In this document: positions 17,393-25,919 of the stretch, piece by piece
Layout: every line of letters begins with the position of its first letter
How positions within the stretch are numbered: the first letter of the stretch is position 1
Origin: Bacillus oleivorans
GTDB lineage: Bacteria > Bacillota > Bacilli > Bacillales > JC228
Assembly (NCBI RefSeq): GCF_900207585.1
Contig: NZ_OAOP01000002.1
Location: 248,001-312,000 of the forward strand
Reading direction: 5' to 3'
Length of the DNA stretch: 64,000 bases
Translations under genes and position numbers: made by a program
Notes under the pieces: model-generated
What the model was told of the DNA's origin: nothing
The model's input: only the letters and a program-made list of their open reading frames with translations
The model's database searches: none

Positions 17393-17442
17393 TTACCATT
17401 CCAAAAAATACTGGTATCTAGTTTTAGGTATTTATTTAGCAT

Positions 17443-17476
17443 AAAAGCATCGTTTCCAAGACGATGCTTTTGTTTT
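17443..17476. terminator. Bidirectional terminator between pdp and galU
   Basis: AAAAGCATCGT pairs with ACGATGCTTTT around a seven-base loop, with T-rich sequence on one side and A-rich on the other. It serves the convergent genes pdp and galU. Confidence 0.88.
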
Positions 17477-17477
17477 G

Positions 17478-18338
17478 TTAATAGATATTTTGTTTAATAT
17501 AACTCATAAGCTGATCCTTTAACTCCGGTTTTTTTAAGGCAAAGTCAATGGTAGCTTTTATAAATCCCAGCTTATCGCCGACATCATATCTATTTCCGCG
17601 AATCTGATAAGAGTGCACGGGTTCAATTTCGATTAAACGGTCAATTGCTTCAGTTAACTGAATTTCACAATTTCTGTCCGGTTTTACGTATTCAATTTGA
17701 CCAAAAATCGCAGGAGTTAAAATATACCGTCCGACTATCGCCTGAGTTGAGGGAGCTTCTTCAGCTGCTGGTTTTTCAATTAAACTGGAAACCTGATAGA
17801 GCTCTCCAATCTTCTCTGAAAACTGAACAATGCCGTATTTGGATACGTCATGCTGTGGTACGTCCTCACATCCGAGAATCGAACTTCCGCACGTTTTATA
17901 CTGTTGGATCATTTGTTTTAATGCTGGTACTTCACTGTCGATAATATCATCTCCCAGTAATACAGCGAATGGTTCGTTCCCAATAAATGATTTGGCGCAA
18001 TAAATAGCATCACCAAGTCCAAGCGGCTCTTTTTGACGGACATAATGAATTTGTGCCATATTAGATATTTCCCTCACCATTTTATAAACCTCATATTTAG
18101 AGGTTTTTTGCAGCATAAGCTCGAGCTCGACTGATTTATCAAAATGATCTTCAATCGCCCGTTTATTTCGCCCCGTCACAATAATAATATCCTCAATTCC
18201 AGAAGCTACTGCTTCCTCGATTATGTATTGAATAGCAGGCTTATCGACTATAGGCAGCATTTCCTTAGGCTGTGCTTTTGTGGCAGGTAAAAACCTTGTG
18301 CCAAGGCCAGCCGCAGGGATCACGGCTTTTTTAATCAT
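17478..18338 (-). CDS. galU: UTP-glucose-1-phosphate uridylyltransferase
   Basis: The 286-residue nucleotidyltransferase begins KKAVIPAAGLGTRFLPATKA, the nucleotide-binding loop of the GalU/GtaB family. It also has the conserved PLGLGDAIYCAK and LIEKPAAEEAPS segments. It makes UDP-glucose, the donor for glucolipids and wall teichoic acid glycosylation. ATG 18338 is favoured because ggagg sits six bases before it; the ATG two codons earlier touches that site. It lies beside, and divergent from, three genes for envelope glycosylation, which suggests that it supplies their sugar donor. At least one more GalU paralogue is likely elsewhere. Confidence 0.94.
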   Translation of the reverse strand: MIKKAVIPAAGLGTRFLPATKAQPKEMLPIVDKPAIQYIIEEAVASGIEDIIIVTGRNKRAIEDHFDKSVELELMLQKTSKYEVYKMVREISNMAQIHYVRQKEPLGLGDAIYCAKSFIGNEPFAVLLGDDIIDSEVPALKQMIQQYKTCGSSILGCEDVPQHDVSKYGIVQFSEKIGELYQVSSLIEKPAAEEAPSTQAIVGRYILTPAIFGQIEYVKPDRNCEIQLTEAIDRLIEIEPVHSYQIRGNRYDVGDKLGFIKATIDFALKKPELKDQLMSYIKQNIY

Positions 18339-18575
18339 AATCATCCTCCTCTAGAATAAATTCCGTCGCTTTCGCTTAATAAAAATCAATCGATTAATTT
18401 AATAAACTAATAGTTTCATATCTGTTTATATGTATGCATGAAAGCTCGCCCATATCCCGTGCCTACTATTTACAAATTGCCATGAAAAAAGATGGAGAAA
18501 AAGGAATAGAACTGTGATTATAGTAAAACTTAAGGTTGTAATCCGATTGCCAAGATTTTTTTAGAGGTGTAAACA

Positions 18576-20258
18576 GTGGTTTTAACTAATCCTTGCTATG
18601 AACGAAAACTGATTCTCCTCTCATTTGCCATTATACTTCTTTATTTATCCCCTTTATTTGTCTTAGGAGAGAATGCACACATTCGAGTTCATGATAATTT
18701 AGATTCGAATATTGCCTGGTATAAGGTGCTTATTAACAGTGGTGAATTGTTTGGCGATATTAATGCAGCCATCCCTCAAGTAATCAATGGATTGCCGCGA
18801 AATGCGCTCGCTTCGGAATTTAGCGGGATTGTTTGGCTTTATGCTCTTTTCCCGACCATGATTGCCTATGGATTGAGTCAGGCCATTACAAGATTAGTTG
18901 CTTTTTGGGGAATGTACATTCTTTTAAAAAAGCATTTTCTGCAAAACAATGAATGGGCGCTTATTAGAGTAGGAGCCGCACTGGCTTTTGCCCTGACCCC
19001 GTTTTGGCCATCCGGGATGCTGAGCACCTTAGGAATGCCTCTAGCTTTATGGGCCTTTTTAAATATTCGAAATGGAGAACGTTCTTGGAAAAACATCGCA
19101 GTACTGATTCTGCTCCCATTCTACTCAAGCTTTGTACTAGGTTTTTTCTTCTTTTTAACAGGGATGGCGCTGTTATGGCTATGGGATGGGATCAGCAGAA
19201 AAGGGTGGAACTTTCGTTTCCTTATTTCGATTGCTTTAATGACGCTCATGTTTCTTCTAGTCGAGTATCGCCTTGTCGCCTCTTTTCTATTTACAACAGA
19301 ACCGAACAGCAGAGATGAATATTTTCATGCAAGGCTTCCTTTATGGCGAGTAATCCGGCTTACTTTCAAGAATTTTATTTTAGGCCATACTCATGTGATG
19401 ACAGTACACGGTTTATTTATACTGCCAGTGATTCTGATGGCTCTTTTTCTTATCTTCTATCGAAAAATTTGGCGTCAGGAAAAGACCTTTTTATTTTTAT
19501 TTACCCTAAATTTCGTGCTCTCTGCCTGGTATGCCTTTTGGTTTTATAAGGGATGGCTCCCCTTAACACAGCGGTTTCATGTCCTCGATACCTTTAATTT
19601 TGCGAGATTTCATTTTCTTAGGCCGCTTGTCATTTATCTGGGATTTGCAATCGCTCTGCGGATCCTTTGGCAAGAAAAAGTCTTTAGTAAGGGGATGGTC
19701 ATAGCTATTCTTTGTCTGCAGCTCGTTATTTTAGGAATGTTTAATGATGAAATTATTTATCATAAAAAACCATCTGTAAAAGAGTTTTATGCAACAGAAC
19801 AATTTCATGAAATTAAAGAGTTTATTGGTTTACCGCCTGAAACATATCGCGTCGCAAGTATCGGGATACATCCCGCCATCGCCCAATATAATGGGTTTTA
19901 CACGCTAGATACGTATAACAATTTCTATCCCTTATCCTATAAATATAAATTTCGAAAAATAATCGCACAGGAATTAGCTAAAAATAAAACCATTAAAGAG
20001 TATTTTGATGAATGGGGAGGACGCTGTTATCTATTTACAGATGAATTGGGAAAACACTATATGTTTAAGAAAAATTCAAAAGCAAAACTGAGTAATCTGC
20101 AATTAGATATGACAGCATTTAAAGATTTAGAAGGGGGCTATATCTTCTCCAGCATTCCTATTTTGAATGCTGCAGAGAATCAGCTTGTGTTAGAAAGGAC
20201 ATTTATTTCAGAGAAAAGCGCATGGAAGATCTATCTATATAGAGTAATGGAAGCATAA
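18576..20258 (+). CDS. ykoS: Large polytopic membrane protein, YkoS/DUF6044 type (probable envelope glycosylation)
   Basis: A 560-residue protein with about ten to twelve membrane helices in the first 400 residues and a soluble C-terminal domain of about 150 residues. An acidic motif follows the first helix (HIRVHDNLDSNIAWYK, with DNLD), as in GT-C fold glycosyltransferases where an acidic pair binds the polyprenyl donor. It resembles B. subtilis YkoS, encoded beside the glycosyltransferase YkoT. Here too a glycosyltransferase and a GtrA protein follow. By analogy with three-part systems such as CsbB-YfhO-GtcA, it would transfer sugar from a lipid carrier to a surface polymer. The start is GTG 18576 after agaggtg. 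Confidence 0.75.
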   Translation: MVLTNPCYERKLILLSFAIILLYLSPLFVLGENAHIRVHDNLDSNIAWYKVLINSGELFGDINAAIPQVINGLPRNALASEFSGIVWLYALFPTMIAYGLSQAITRLVAFWGMYILLKKHFLQNNEWALIRVGAALAFALTPFWPSGMLSTLGMPLALWAFLNIRNGERSWKNIAVLILLPFYSSFVLGFFFFLTGMALLWLWDGISRKGWNFRFLISIALMTLMFLLVEYRLVASFLFTTEPNSRDEYFHARLPLWRVIRLTFKNFILGHTHVMTVHGLFILPVILMALFLIFYRKIWRQEKTFLFLFTLNFVLSAWYAFWFYKGWLPLTQRFHVLDTFNFARFHFLRPLVIYLGFAIALRILWQEKVFSKGMVIAILCLQLVILGMFNDEIIYHKKPSVKEFYATEQFHEIKEFIGLPPETYRVASIGIHPAIAQYNGFYTLDTYNNFYPLSYKYKFRKIIAQELAKNKTIKEYFDEWGGRCYLFTDELGKHYMFKKNSKAKLSNLQLDMTAFKDLEGGYIFSSIPILNAAENQLVLERTFISEKSAWKIYLYRVMEA

Positions 20259-20310
20259 GTTTTCCGTTCTTCTTGCAAGTAGTGACAGCTTTGGGAGGAA
20301 TAGAAGCATC

Positions 20311-21348
20311 ATGACCAAACCAGTACTGACGATTGTAGTCCCATGTTATAACGAGGAAGAAGTCTTACCCGAAACCATTAGTCAATTACAGGAGTTAATC
20401 GGGATAATGGTAAGAGATTCGATTGTAGATGAAGATAGTAAAATTTTATTCGTTGATGATGGCAGCAGGGACAACACATGGTCCATAATCCATAAAACAA
20501 GCTTACAGTCAAATTATGTAAGGGGCTTGAAATTATCCCGAAATGTAGGACATCAGAATGCATTATTAGCGGGTCTATTTTCGGCTAAAGACGTTTCCGA
20601 TTGTGTTGTTTCAGTTGATGCCGACCTACAGGATGATATCTCCGTTATTCCCACATTTGTTCAAAAATTTATGGAAGGAAACGAGATTGTGTACGGTGTT
20701 CGCAATCGGCGTGATTCCGACACTCTATTTAAAAGAAAATCGGCGGAAATCTTTTATTCAGTCATGAAAAAAATAGGGGTCGAATTGATTTTTAATCATG
20801 CGGATTTCCGCTTAATGAGCAAAAGAGCGATTGAAGAGCTTGCACGGTTTGATGAAGCCAATCTTTTTTTGCGGGGAATTATTCCCCTCATTGGATTTCC
20901 CTCTGCGGTTGTTCCGTATGAAAGAAAAAAGAGATTTGCGGGGGAGACAAAATATCCGTTAAAAAAAATGCTCGCTTTTGCTTTTGACGGTATTTCTTCC
21001 TTTTCCGTGACCCCGATTCGATTTGTTTTATTTATCGGGATGGTCTCCTTCTTTGGGAGTTTGCTATTTGGAGCCTACTTCTTATTTCTAAAATTTAGCG
21101 GAAATGCACAGACAGGCTGGACGTCTTTGATTACATCGATCTGGCTGATAGGAGGTCTTCAGCTGATTGCGATTGGACTAGTTGGGGAGTACATCGGAAA
21201 AGTTTACAAGGAAACGAAACGCAGACCTAAATTTATTGTTGAGCACGATCCTTTTGTGATACAGAAATCGATTAGAGCCAGACAATTTGAAAAGAAAGAG
21301 GATGAGTTATACACCATTGCTTCTAGAAAATTACCTGAATCCAACTAA
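20311..21348 (+). CDS. ykoT: GT2-family glycosyltransferase, DPM1/GtrB type
   Basis: The 345-residue protein has a GT-A domain: TIVVPCYNEEEVLPETI at 7-23, the nucleotide site VDDGSRDNT at 48-56 and the metal motif DADLQDD starting at 103. Two membrane helices follow at about 235-260 and 270-295. It is the polyprenol-phosphate sugar synthase type that loads a sugar onto undecaprenyl phosphate. It lies between the YkoS-like membrane protein and GtrA, the expected partners for donor synthesis, flipping and transfer. The gene overlaps gtrA by about 60 bases. Confidence 0.85.
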   Translation: MTKPVLTIVVPCYNEEEVLPETISQLQELIGIMVRDSIVDEDSKILFVDDGSRDNTWSIIHKTSLQSNYVRGLKLSRNVGHQNALLAGLFSAKDVSDCVVSVDADLQDDISVIPTFVQKFMEGNEIVYGVRNRRDSDTLFKRKSAEIFYSVMKKIGVELIFNHADFRLMSKRAIEELARFDEANLFLRGIIPLIGFPSAVVPYERKKRFAGETKYPLKKMLAFAFDGISSFSVTPIRFVLFIGMVSFFGSLLFGAYFLFLKFSGNAQTGWTSLITSIWLIGGLQLIAIGLVGEYIGKVYKETKRRPKFIVEHDPFVIQKSIRARQFEKKEDELYTIASRKLPESN

Positions 21349-21751
21349 TTCGTTTTTTCGGTTTATGCTTGTAGGCATCGTAAATACAATTGTAGGGCTT
21401 TCTGTAATCATGCTGTTCATGAACGGACTAGGATTTACATATTGGAGTTCAACTTTTATTGGAAATAGTGCAGGGGCAGCTGTTAGCTTCTTTTTGAATC
21501 GGGGTTTTACCTTTCAGTCAGATATTCCTTGTTGGAAAGGGCTGCCAAGGTTTGTTTGCATTATACTTATAAGCTATTTTCTTGCTTATTATCTGGGGCA
21601 GCATATTGTCAGTCTAATGTATAACCGCCCCTATCTTCCATTTTCTGAAGAAACAATTGCTGTACTTTTAGGTACAGGACTATATACACTCATAAATTAT
21701 ATGGGCCAGAAATATATCGTATTTCCCAAAACCTCTTCAGGTATTACATGA
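21287..21751 (+). CDS. GtrA family membrane protein (putative lipid-linked sugar flippase)
   Basis: A short protein, up to 154 residues, with four membrane helices (about 22-45, 50-70, 85-105 and 118-140 from the first start). It carries the GtrA pattern RFMLVGIVNTIVGL and FFLNRGFTF. GtrA-family proteins are thought to flip undecaprenyl-phosphate sugars made by the neighbouring GtrB-type enzyme. The true start may be ATG 21302 (MSYTPLL) rather than 21287; neither has an ideal site because the gene begins inside the glycosyltransferase gene. It closes the three-gene cassette. Confidence 0.83.
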   Translation: MKRKRMSYTPLLLENYLNPTNSFFRFMLVGIVNTIVGLSVIMLFMNGLGFTYWSSTFIGNSAGAAVSFFLNRGFTFQSDIPCWKGLPRFVCIILISYFLAYYLGQHIVSLMYNRPYLPFSEETIAVLLGTGLYTLINYMGQKYIVFPKTSSGIT

Positions 21752-21795
21752 AGGGGTTTTTGTTTTCTGCCAATGATTAATTTTAGGAAAATCTT

Positions 21796-21824
21796 GTATA
21801 AAAAAAGACTATCTGGAAAAAATG
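21796..21824 (+). promoter_or_regulatory. Sigma-F-like promoter of dacF
   Basis: GTATA (21796-21800) is followed after 14 bases by GGAAAAAATG (21815-21824). The second box agrees with every fixed position of the sigma-F pattern GGnnAnAMTR, and the first fits GYWTA; usual spacing is 15. dacF is known to be forespore-expressed. Confidence 0.6.
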
Positions 21825-21878
21825 GAAACTGAGTATTTTTATAGGTTGACAACTGTACTTTAATTGGAGGGTATACTG

Positions 21879-23051
21879 ATGAAACGTTCGTTATCATGTG
21901 TGTTAGGCATCCTGTTATTTCTTAGTTCGTTATCCAATCCTGTCTTAGCCAATCAAAAAAGCGAAGAGACGCTTGCATTGGCCGAAAATGCAAAATCCGC
22001 GATTTTAATCGAAAGGGACACAGGAACTGTACTTTATCAAAAGAATCCTGACGAGAAATTACCTCCAGCAAGTATGACTAAAGTAATGACCATGCTATTA
22101 ATCATGGAAGCATTGGATAGCGGGAAAATTTCACTGGACGAAAAGGTTCGTACAAGTGAGCATGCGGCTTCTATGGGGGGATCTCAAATTTTTTTGGAGC
22201 CAGGGGAAGAAATGACAGTCAAAGAAATGCTTCAAGGGATTGCAATCGGTTCTGGAAATGATGCATCGGTCGCAATGGCAGAGCATATAGCAGGTTCTGA
22301 GGAAGAGTTTGTGGCTATGATGAACGAAAGAGGCAAAGAACTTGGTCTGAAAAATACCAATTTCGTGAATACAACAGGACTCCCTGCTCAAGATCATTAT
22401 TCAACGGCCAGGGATATGGCTGTGGTGGCTAAAGAACTTTTAAAATACGAACAAATTACTGAGTTCACAGGCTTATATGAGGCATATTTACGAGAAAATA
22501 CAGATAAAAAATTCTGGCTTGTCAATACAAATCGGCTCGTTAAATTTTACGATGGCGTTGATGGTTTGAAGACTGGTTATACGAATGAAGCGAAATATTG
22601 TTTAACTGCAACCGCAAAAAGAGACGGAATGAGGGTCATTGCTGTTGTATTTGGTGCACCGACTCCAAAGGATCGCAATGCACAGATTTCAAAAATGCTT
22701 GATTACGCTTTTGCAAAGTATAAAACACATAGAATGTACGAAAAAGATGCAGTTGTAGCAGAAGCCACCGTTTCCAAAGGTGAAAATAATAAAGTGGAGG
22801 TGGTAACAAGCGAAAGTATCTCTCTTTTAACAAGAAAGGGAGAAAAAGTGGATGATGTAGAAAAGAAAGTTGTTATAAATGACAAGATTAGAGCTCCTCT
22901 CCAAAAGGGAGATGAAGTCGGATCTCTAGTGCTTGTGAAAAATGGGAAGGTATTAGTTGAAAGTCCATTGGTTGTAAAAGATTCGGTTGAAAAAGCTAGC
23001 TGGTGGACGTTATATAAACGTACATTTGGAAATTTTGCTAAGGTCAACTGA
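21879..23051 (+). CDS. dacF: D-alanyl-D-alanine carboxypeptidase DacF (sporulation)
   Basis: A 390-residue penicillin-binding protein of class C5 with a signal peptide (cleavage near ALA/NQK, residue 24-25). It has the active-site SMTK with Ser65, the SGN motif in AIGSGNDASV, and KTG in VDGLKTGYTN. A C-terminal beta domain and amphipathic anchor (WWTLYKRTFGNFAKV) follow. It trims peptide side chains and lowers cross-linking in the spore cortex. ATG 21879 is chosen because ggaggg precedes it at the right distance. It lies just before spoIIAA as in B. subtilis, and both a sigma-F promoter and possible read-through into spoIIA are expected. Confidence 0.96.
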   Translation: MKRSLSCVLGILLFLSSLSNPVLANQKSEETLALAENAKSAILIERDTGTVLYQKNPDEKLPPASMTKVMTMLLIMEALDSGKISLDEKVRTSEHAASMGGSQIFLEPGEEMTVKEMLQGIAIGSGNDASVAMAEHIAGSEEEFVAMMNERGKELGLKNTNFVNTTGLPAQDHYSTARDMAVVAKELLKYEQITEFTGLYEAYLRENTDKKFWLVNTNRLVKFYDGVDGLKTGYTNEAKYCLTATAKRDGMRVIAVVFGAPTPKDRNAQISKMLDYAFAKYKTHRMYEKDAVVAEATVSKGENNKVEVVTSESISLLTRKGEKVDDVEKKVVINDKIRAPLQKGDEVGSLVLVKNGKVLVESPLVVKDSVEKASWWTLYKRTFGNFAKVN

Positions 23052-23129
23052 TTGTCTAAATTTTGGACATTTCTGCGAATTTACACTAGTTTTGTCTTCT
23101 AGCAGGAGAATGATTTAAAAAAGGCGAAA
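23052..23129 (+). promoter_or_regulatory. Probable sigma-H promoter and Spo0A sites of the spoIIA operon
   Basis: GCAGGAGAA (23102-23110) and GGCGAAA (23123-23129) are 12 bases apart, close to the sigma-H pattern RnAGGAwww / RnnGAAT. Upstream, TGTCTAA (23053-23059) differs from the Spo0A box TGTCGAA at one base, and a weaker TGTCTTC lies near 23093. The spoIIA operon is a classic sigma-H and Spo0A~P target. Confidence 0.5.
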
Positions 23130-23167
23130 GACTTTCTATACCTCAAAGCAAGGAGGCAATTTAGGTA

Positions 23168-23518
23168 ATGAGTCTTTCGATTAATTTAGAAGTTGTACAA
23201 GAAGTCTTGTGTGTTCGCTTGAGTGGTGAATTGGATCACCATACCGCAGAACAGCTTAGGGAGGAGACAACAAGAGCCATTGAAAAGTATGGGATCCGCC
23301 ATATCGTCCTTAATCTCCAGGAGCTTACCTTCATGGACAGCTCAGGACTCGGAGTCATTCTGGGACGGTACAAACAAATAAAACAAATGCACGGCGAAAT
23401 GGTTGTTTGCGCCATCTCCCCAGCTGTTAAACGATTGTTTGATATGTCCGGTTTATTTAAAATAATAAGACAAGAGACAAATGAAGCTCTTGCTTTAGAA
23501 AAACTGGGGGTGGCGTAA
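23168..23518 (+). CDS. spoIIAA: Anti-sigma-F factor antagonist SpoIIAA
   Basis: This 116-residue STAS-domain protein has the phosphorylation motif FMDSSGLGV with Ser58, the residue phosphorylated by SpoIIAB. Dephosphorylated SpoIIAA binds SpoIIAB and frees sigma-F in the forespore. It is first in a three-gene operon; spoIIAB begins two bases after its stop. The site aaggaggc precedes ATG 23168. The sequence is very close to B. subtilis SpoIIAA throughout. Confidence 0.97.
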   Translation: MSLSINLEVVQEVLCVRLSGELDHHTAEQLREETTRAIEKYGIRHIVLNLQELTFMDSSGLGVILGRYKQIKQMHGEMVVCAISPAVKRLFDMSGLFKIIRQETNEALALEKLGVA

Positions 23519-23519
23519 C

Positions 23520-23960
23520 TTGAAAAATGAAATGCATATTCAATTTAGTGCTCTAAGTCAAAACGAATCTTTTGCACGGGTAACAGTGGCCTCATTTATA
23601 GCCCAGTTAGATCCTACATTGGATGAACTAACGGAAATAAAGACGGTCGTATCAGAGGCTGTTACAAATGCGATCATTCATGGATATGAAAATATTCCCG
23701 ATGGAATGGTCTACATTTCTGTAACAATCGAAGATGGAGCCTGTGAAATTACGATTCGTGATGAGGGCGTCGGGATCTCAGACATCAATGAAGCGAGACA
23801 GCCGCTGTTTACGACCAAACCTGAACTTGAGCGTTCTGGAATGGGCTTTACCATTATGGAAAACTTTATGGATGAAGTTGAGGTAGAGTCTGGACCAAGA
23901 GAAGGGACGACCATTCGCATGAAAAAGCAATTTGCTAAAAGCAAAGCGCTGTGCAATTAA
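23520..23960 (+). CDS. spoIIAB: Anti-sigma-F factor and serine kinase SpoIIAB
   Basis: The 146-residue GHKL kinase has the N-box [11 protein letters not shown] (48-58), G1 motif IRDEGVGI and G2-type [10 protein letters not shown]. It binds sigma-F in the presence of ATP and phosphorylates SpoIIAA. The start is TTG 23520, two bases after the spoIIAA stop, reading [18 protein letters not shown] as in B. subtilis. The C-terminus AKSKALCN is also conserved. It sits between its two partners, antagonist and sigma factor. Confidence 0.97.
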   Translation: MKNEMHIQFSALSQNESFARVTVASFIAQLDPTLDELTEIKTVVSEAVTNAIIHGYENIPDGMVYISVTIEDGACEITIRDEGVGISDINEARQPLFTTKPELERSGMGFTIMENFMDEVEVESGPREGTTIRMKKQFAKSKALCN

Positions 23961-23972
23961 GGAGTCTTGCTT

Positions 23973-24731
23973 ATGGATGTTGAGGTAAAGATTGACACAA
24001 CCCAAAGCTATTTAAAAGACCATGAAGTAAAGGAACTAATCGTAAAGGCGCAAAAAGGTGAACAAGAGGCAAAAGATACGATTGTACAGAAAAATATGCG
24101 GCTGGTATGGTCAGTTGTCCAACGTTTCTTGAATCGCGGCTATGAACCAGATGATCTTTTCCAAATTGGTTGTATTGGCCTGTTAAAATCAGTAGACAAA
24201 TTTGACCTGAGCTATGATGTGAAATTTTCAACGTATGCAGTACCCATGATTATCGGGGAAATTCAGCGATTTATCCGTGATGATGGAACCGTGAAGGTGA
24301 GTCGATCTTTAAAAGAACTGGGGAATAAAATTAGACGTGCCAAAGATGAACTGTCTAAAATCAATGGCAGAGTTCCGACAGTAAGTGAAATTGCCGAGTA
24401 TCTAGAAATTTCCGCAGAGGAAATCATTATGGCACAAGAAGCAAGCAGATCCCCGTCATCCATCCATGAAACTGTTTATGAGAATGATGGAGATCCTATC
24501 ACTTTACTTGATCAGATTGCTGATCAGGAAGAGAATTTATGGTTTGATAAATTGGCGTTAAAGGAAGCCATCCGAGATTTAGATGATAGAGAACGGTTAA
24601 TTGTGTATTTAAGATATTTTAAAGATCAGACTCAGTCTGAGGTAGCTGCCAGATTAGGGATTTCACAAGTACAGGTTTCCCGTCTGGAGAAGAAGATTTT
24701 ACAACAAATGAAAGACCGAATGGACGATTAA
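23973..24731 (+). CDS. sigF: RNA polymerase sigma-F factor
   Basis: The 252-residue sigma-70 family factor (also spoIIAC) shows region 2 (EPDDLFQIGCIGLLKSVDKF), region 3 and region 4 with the helix-turn-helix SEVAARLGISQVQVSRLE. It is the first forespore-specific sigma factor. ATG 23973 (MDVEVKI) follows aaggag and agrees with the B. subtilis start; an in-frame TTG two codons upstream is less likely. The operon ends with a strong terminator, so spoVA is expressed separately. Confidence 0.97.
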   Translation: MDVEVKIDTTQSYLKDHEVKELIVKAQKGEQEAKDTIVQKNMRLVWSVVQRFLNRGYEPDDLFQIGCIGLLKSVDKFDLSYDVKFSTYAVPMIIGEIQRFIRDDGTVKVSRSLKELGNKIRRAKDELSKINGRVPTVSEIAEYLEISAEEIIMAQEASRSPSSIHETVYENDGDPITLLDQIADQEENLWFDKLALKEAIRDLDDRERLIVYLRYFKDQTQSEVAARLGISQVQVSRLEKKILQQMKDRMDD

Positions 24732-24756
24732 ATCAGTTCATTCGGTCTTTTTTTGT
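24713..24756 (+). terminator. Terminator of the spoIIA operon
   Basis: AAGACCGAATG pairs with CATTCGGTCTT, followed by seven T. The left arm overlaps the last codons of sigF. Confidence 0.87.
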
Positions 24757-24794
24757 TCCAAGCTCATGCGGTGAACGGTTACTAATTATTGGAC

Positions 24795-24825
24795 ATCATG
24801 AAAAAAGGTGCCACGAACCATACTA
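24795..24825 (+). promoter_or_regulatory. Possible sigma-G promoter of the spoVA operon
   Basis: CATACTA (24819-24825) matches the sigma-G -10 pattern CATWMTA completely. The -35 candidate ATCATG 18 bases upstream is a weak match. spoVA is known to be a sigma-G operon. Confidence 0.45.
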
Positions 24826-24862
24826 CCATTAGAGGGAAACTTTTTTCGAGGAAGTGTGTCGG

Positions 24863-25483
24863 ATGGAAAATTCGATTTATATTCGCTTAAGACATCGCCT
24901 GCAAGTACGTCCCAATGAAAGGATTAAAGTAGGAGATGTGTCGCAAGTTATTGCTCCAGAAGAACTTCTCCAGCAAATCAAAAGACTCGTGATATATCAA
25001 ATTAAAAAAGAAGATAACAATATTGTCATAATTGATGTAATGCTGGTGATTAAAAAGATTCTTGAAGTGTTCCCTGAGATTGATGTTCAGGCGATCGGGC
25101 CAACACAAACGATTGTAGAAATTATTTATCGTAAAAAAAGAGTATCCAAACTTCTTTTTATTTTAGTCTGGTTTCTATTATTTGTAGGCGCAGCTTTAAC
25201 GATTATGAATTTTCATGAAGATGTAAGCATGCAAATTGTTCAGCAAAAGATCTATACCATGATTACTGGAGAAGAGGTACGTAAACCCCTTCTTTTTCAA
25301 ATTCCATATTCTTTTGGTCTTGGATTAGGCATGATCCTATTTTTTAATCATGTTTTTAAAAAGCGCATTAACGAAGAACCTAGTCCTCTAGAAGTCGAAA
25401 TGTTTAATTATCAGCAGGATTTAGATCGATATGTTTCATTAAAAGAAAATAAAGAGAGTATGAAACGTATTGATGATGATTAA
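24863..25483 (+). CDS. spoVAA: Stage V sporulation protein AA
   Basis: A 206-residue protein, the same length as B. subtilis SpoVAA. It has a soluble N-terminal domain of about 90 residues (IYIRLRHRLQVRPNERI), then two membrane helices at about 95-115 and 148-165, and a basic tail. SpoVA proteins carry dipicolinic acid into the forespore and release it at germination. ATG 24863 is preferred over GTG 24854 because it gives the family start MENSIYIRLR. The stop overlaps the spoVAB start. Confidence 0.93.
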   Translation: MENSIYIRLRHRLQVRPNERIKVGDVSQVIAPEELLQQIKRLVIYQIKKEDNNIVIIDVMLVIKKILEVFPEIDVQAIGPTQTIVEIIYRKKRVSKLLFILVWFLLFVGAALTIMNFHEDVSMQIVQQKIYTMITGEEVRKPLLFQIPYSFGLGLGMILFFNHVFKKRINEEPSPLEVEMFNYQQDLDRYVSLKENKESMKRIDDD

Positions 25484-25895
25484 ACTGGCTCTAATCATAT
25501 TTATTGGTTTTGCAGGGGGACTAGCAGTCGGAGCCGGTTTTGTCGCTTTCTTAACCGTACTGGGAATCATTCCAAGACTCACACAACTAACAAAAACAAT
25601 GAAATACATTCACCGGTATGAATGGGCTGTTGTTACAGGAGCAGTCGCTGCTTGTTGGATCGACCTTCAAGACTTAATCTTTCATTTAAATGAAATTATT
25701 ACGATTCCTTTAGGCCTTGCAAGCGGAATATTTGTAGGGATGCTGGCAGCAGCACTGACAGAGGTTTTAAATGTCTTTCCAATTCTTGCAAAAAGGATTC
25801 ATATCGATGAAAAAATTATTATTTTATTAATGGCCATTGTTTTGGGGAAAATATCAGGATCATTGTTTCATTGGATTATCTTTGTGGACCTATAA
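25473..25895 (+). CDS. spoVAB: Stage V sporulation protein AB
   Basis: A 140-residue protein of four membrane helices with glycine-rich turns (IGFAGGLAVGAGFVAF) and the segment EWAVVTGAVAACWIDL. Length and sequence match SpoVAB, a subunit of the inner-membrane DPA system. It starts inside the last codons of spoVAA; ATG 25473 or 25476 are both possible. In B. subtilis spoVAC follows, but here the next gene, 24 bases away, is spoVAEa. Confidence 0.92.
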   Translation: MMIKLALIIFIGFAGGLAVGAGFVAFLTVLGIIPRLTQLTKTMKYIHRYEWAVVTGAVAACWIDLQDLIFHLNEIITIPLGLASGIFVGMLAAALTEVLNVFPILAKRIHIDEKIIILLMAIVLGKISGSLFHWIIFVDL

Positions 25896-25919
25896 CCTTT
25901 GACAAAGGAGGCGCAGCGT

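Noticed and set aside
23040-23100. Full Spo0A box array before spoIIAA
   Set aside because: Only one near-match (TGTCTAA) is convincing; the others differ at several positions, so it is only noted in the promoter entry.
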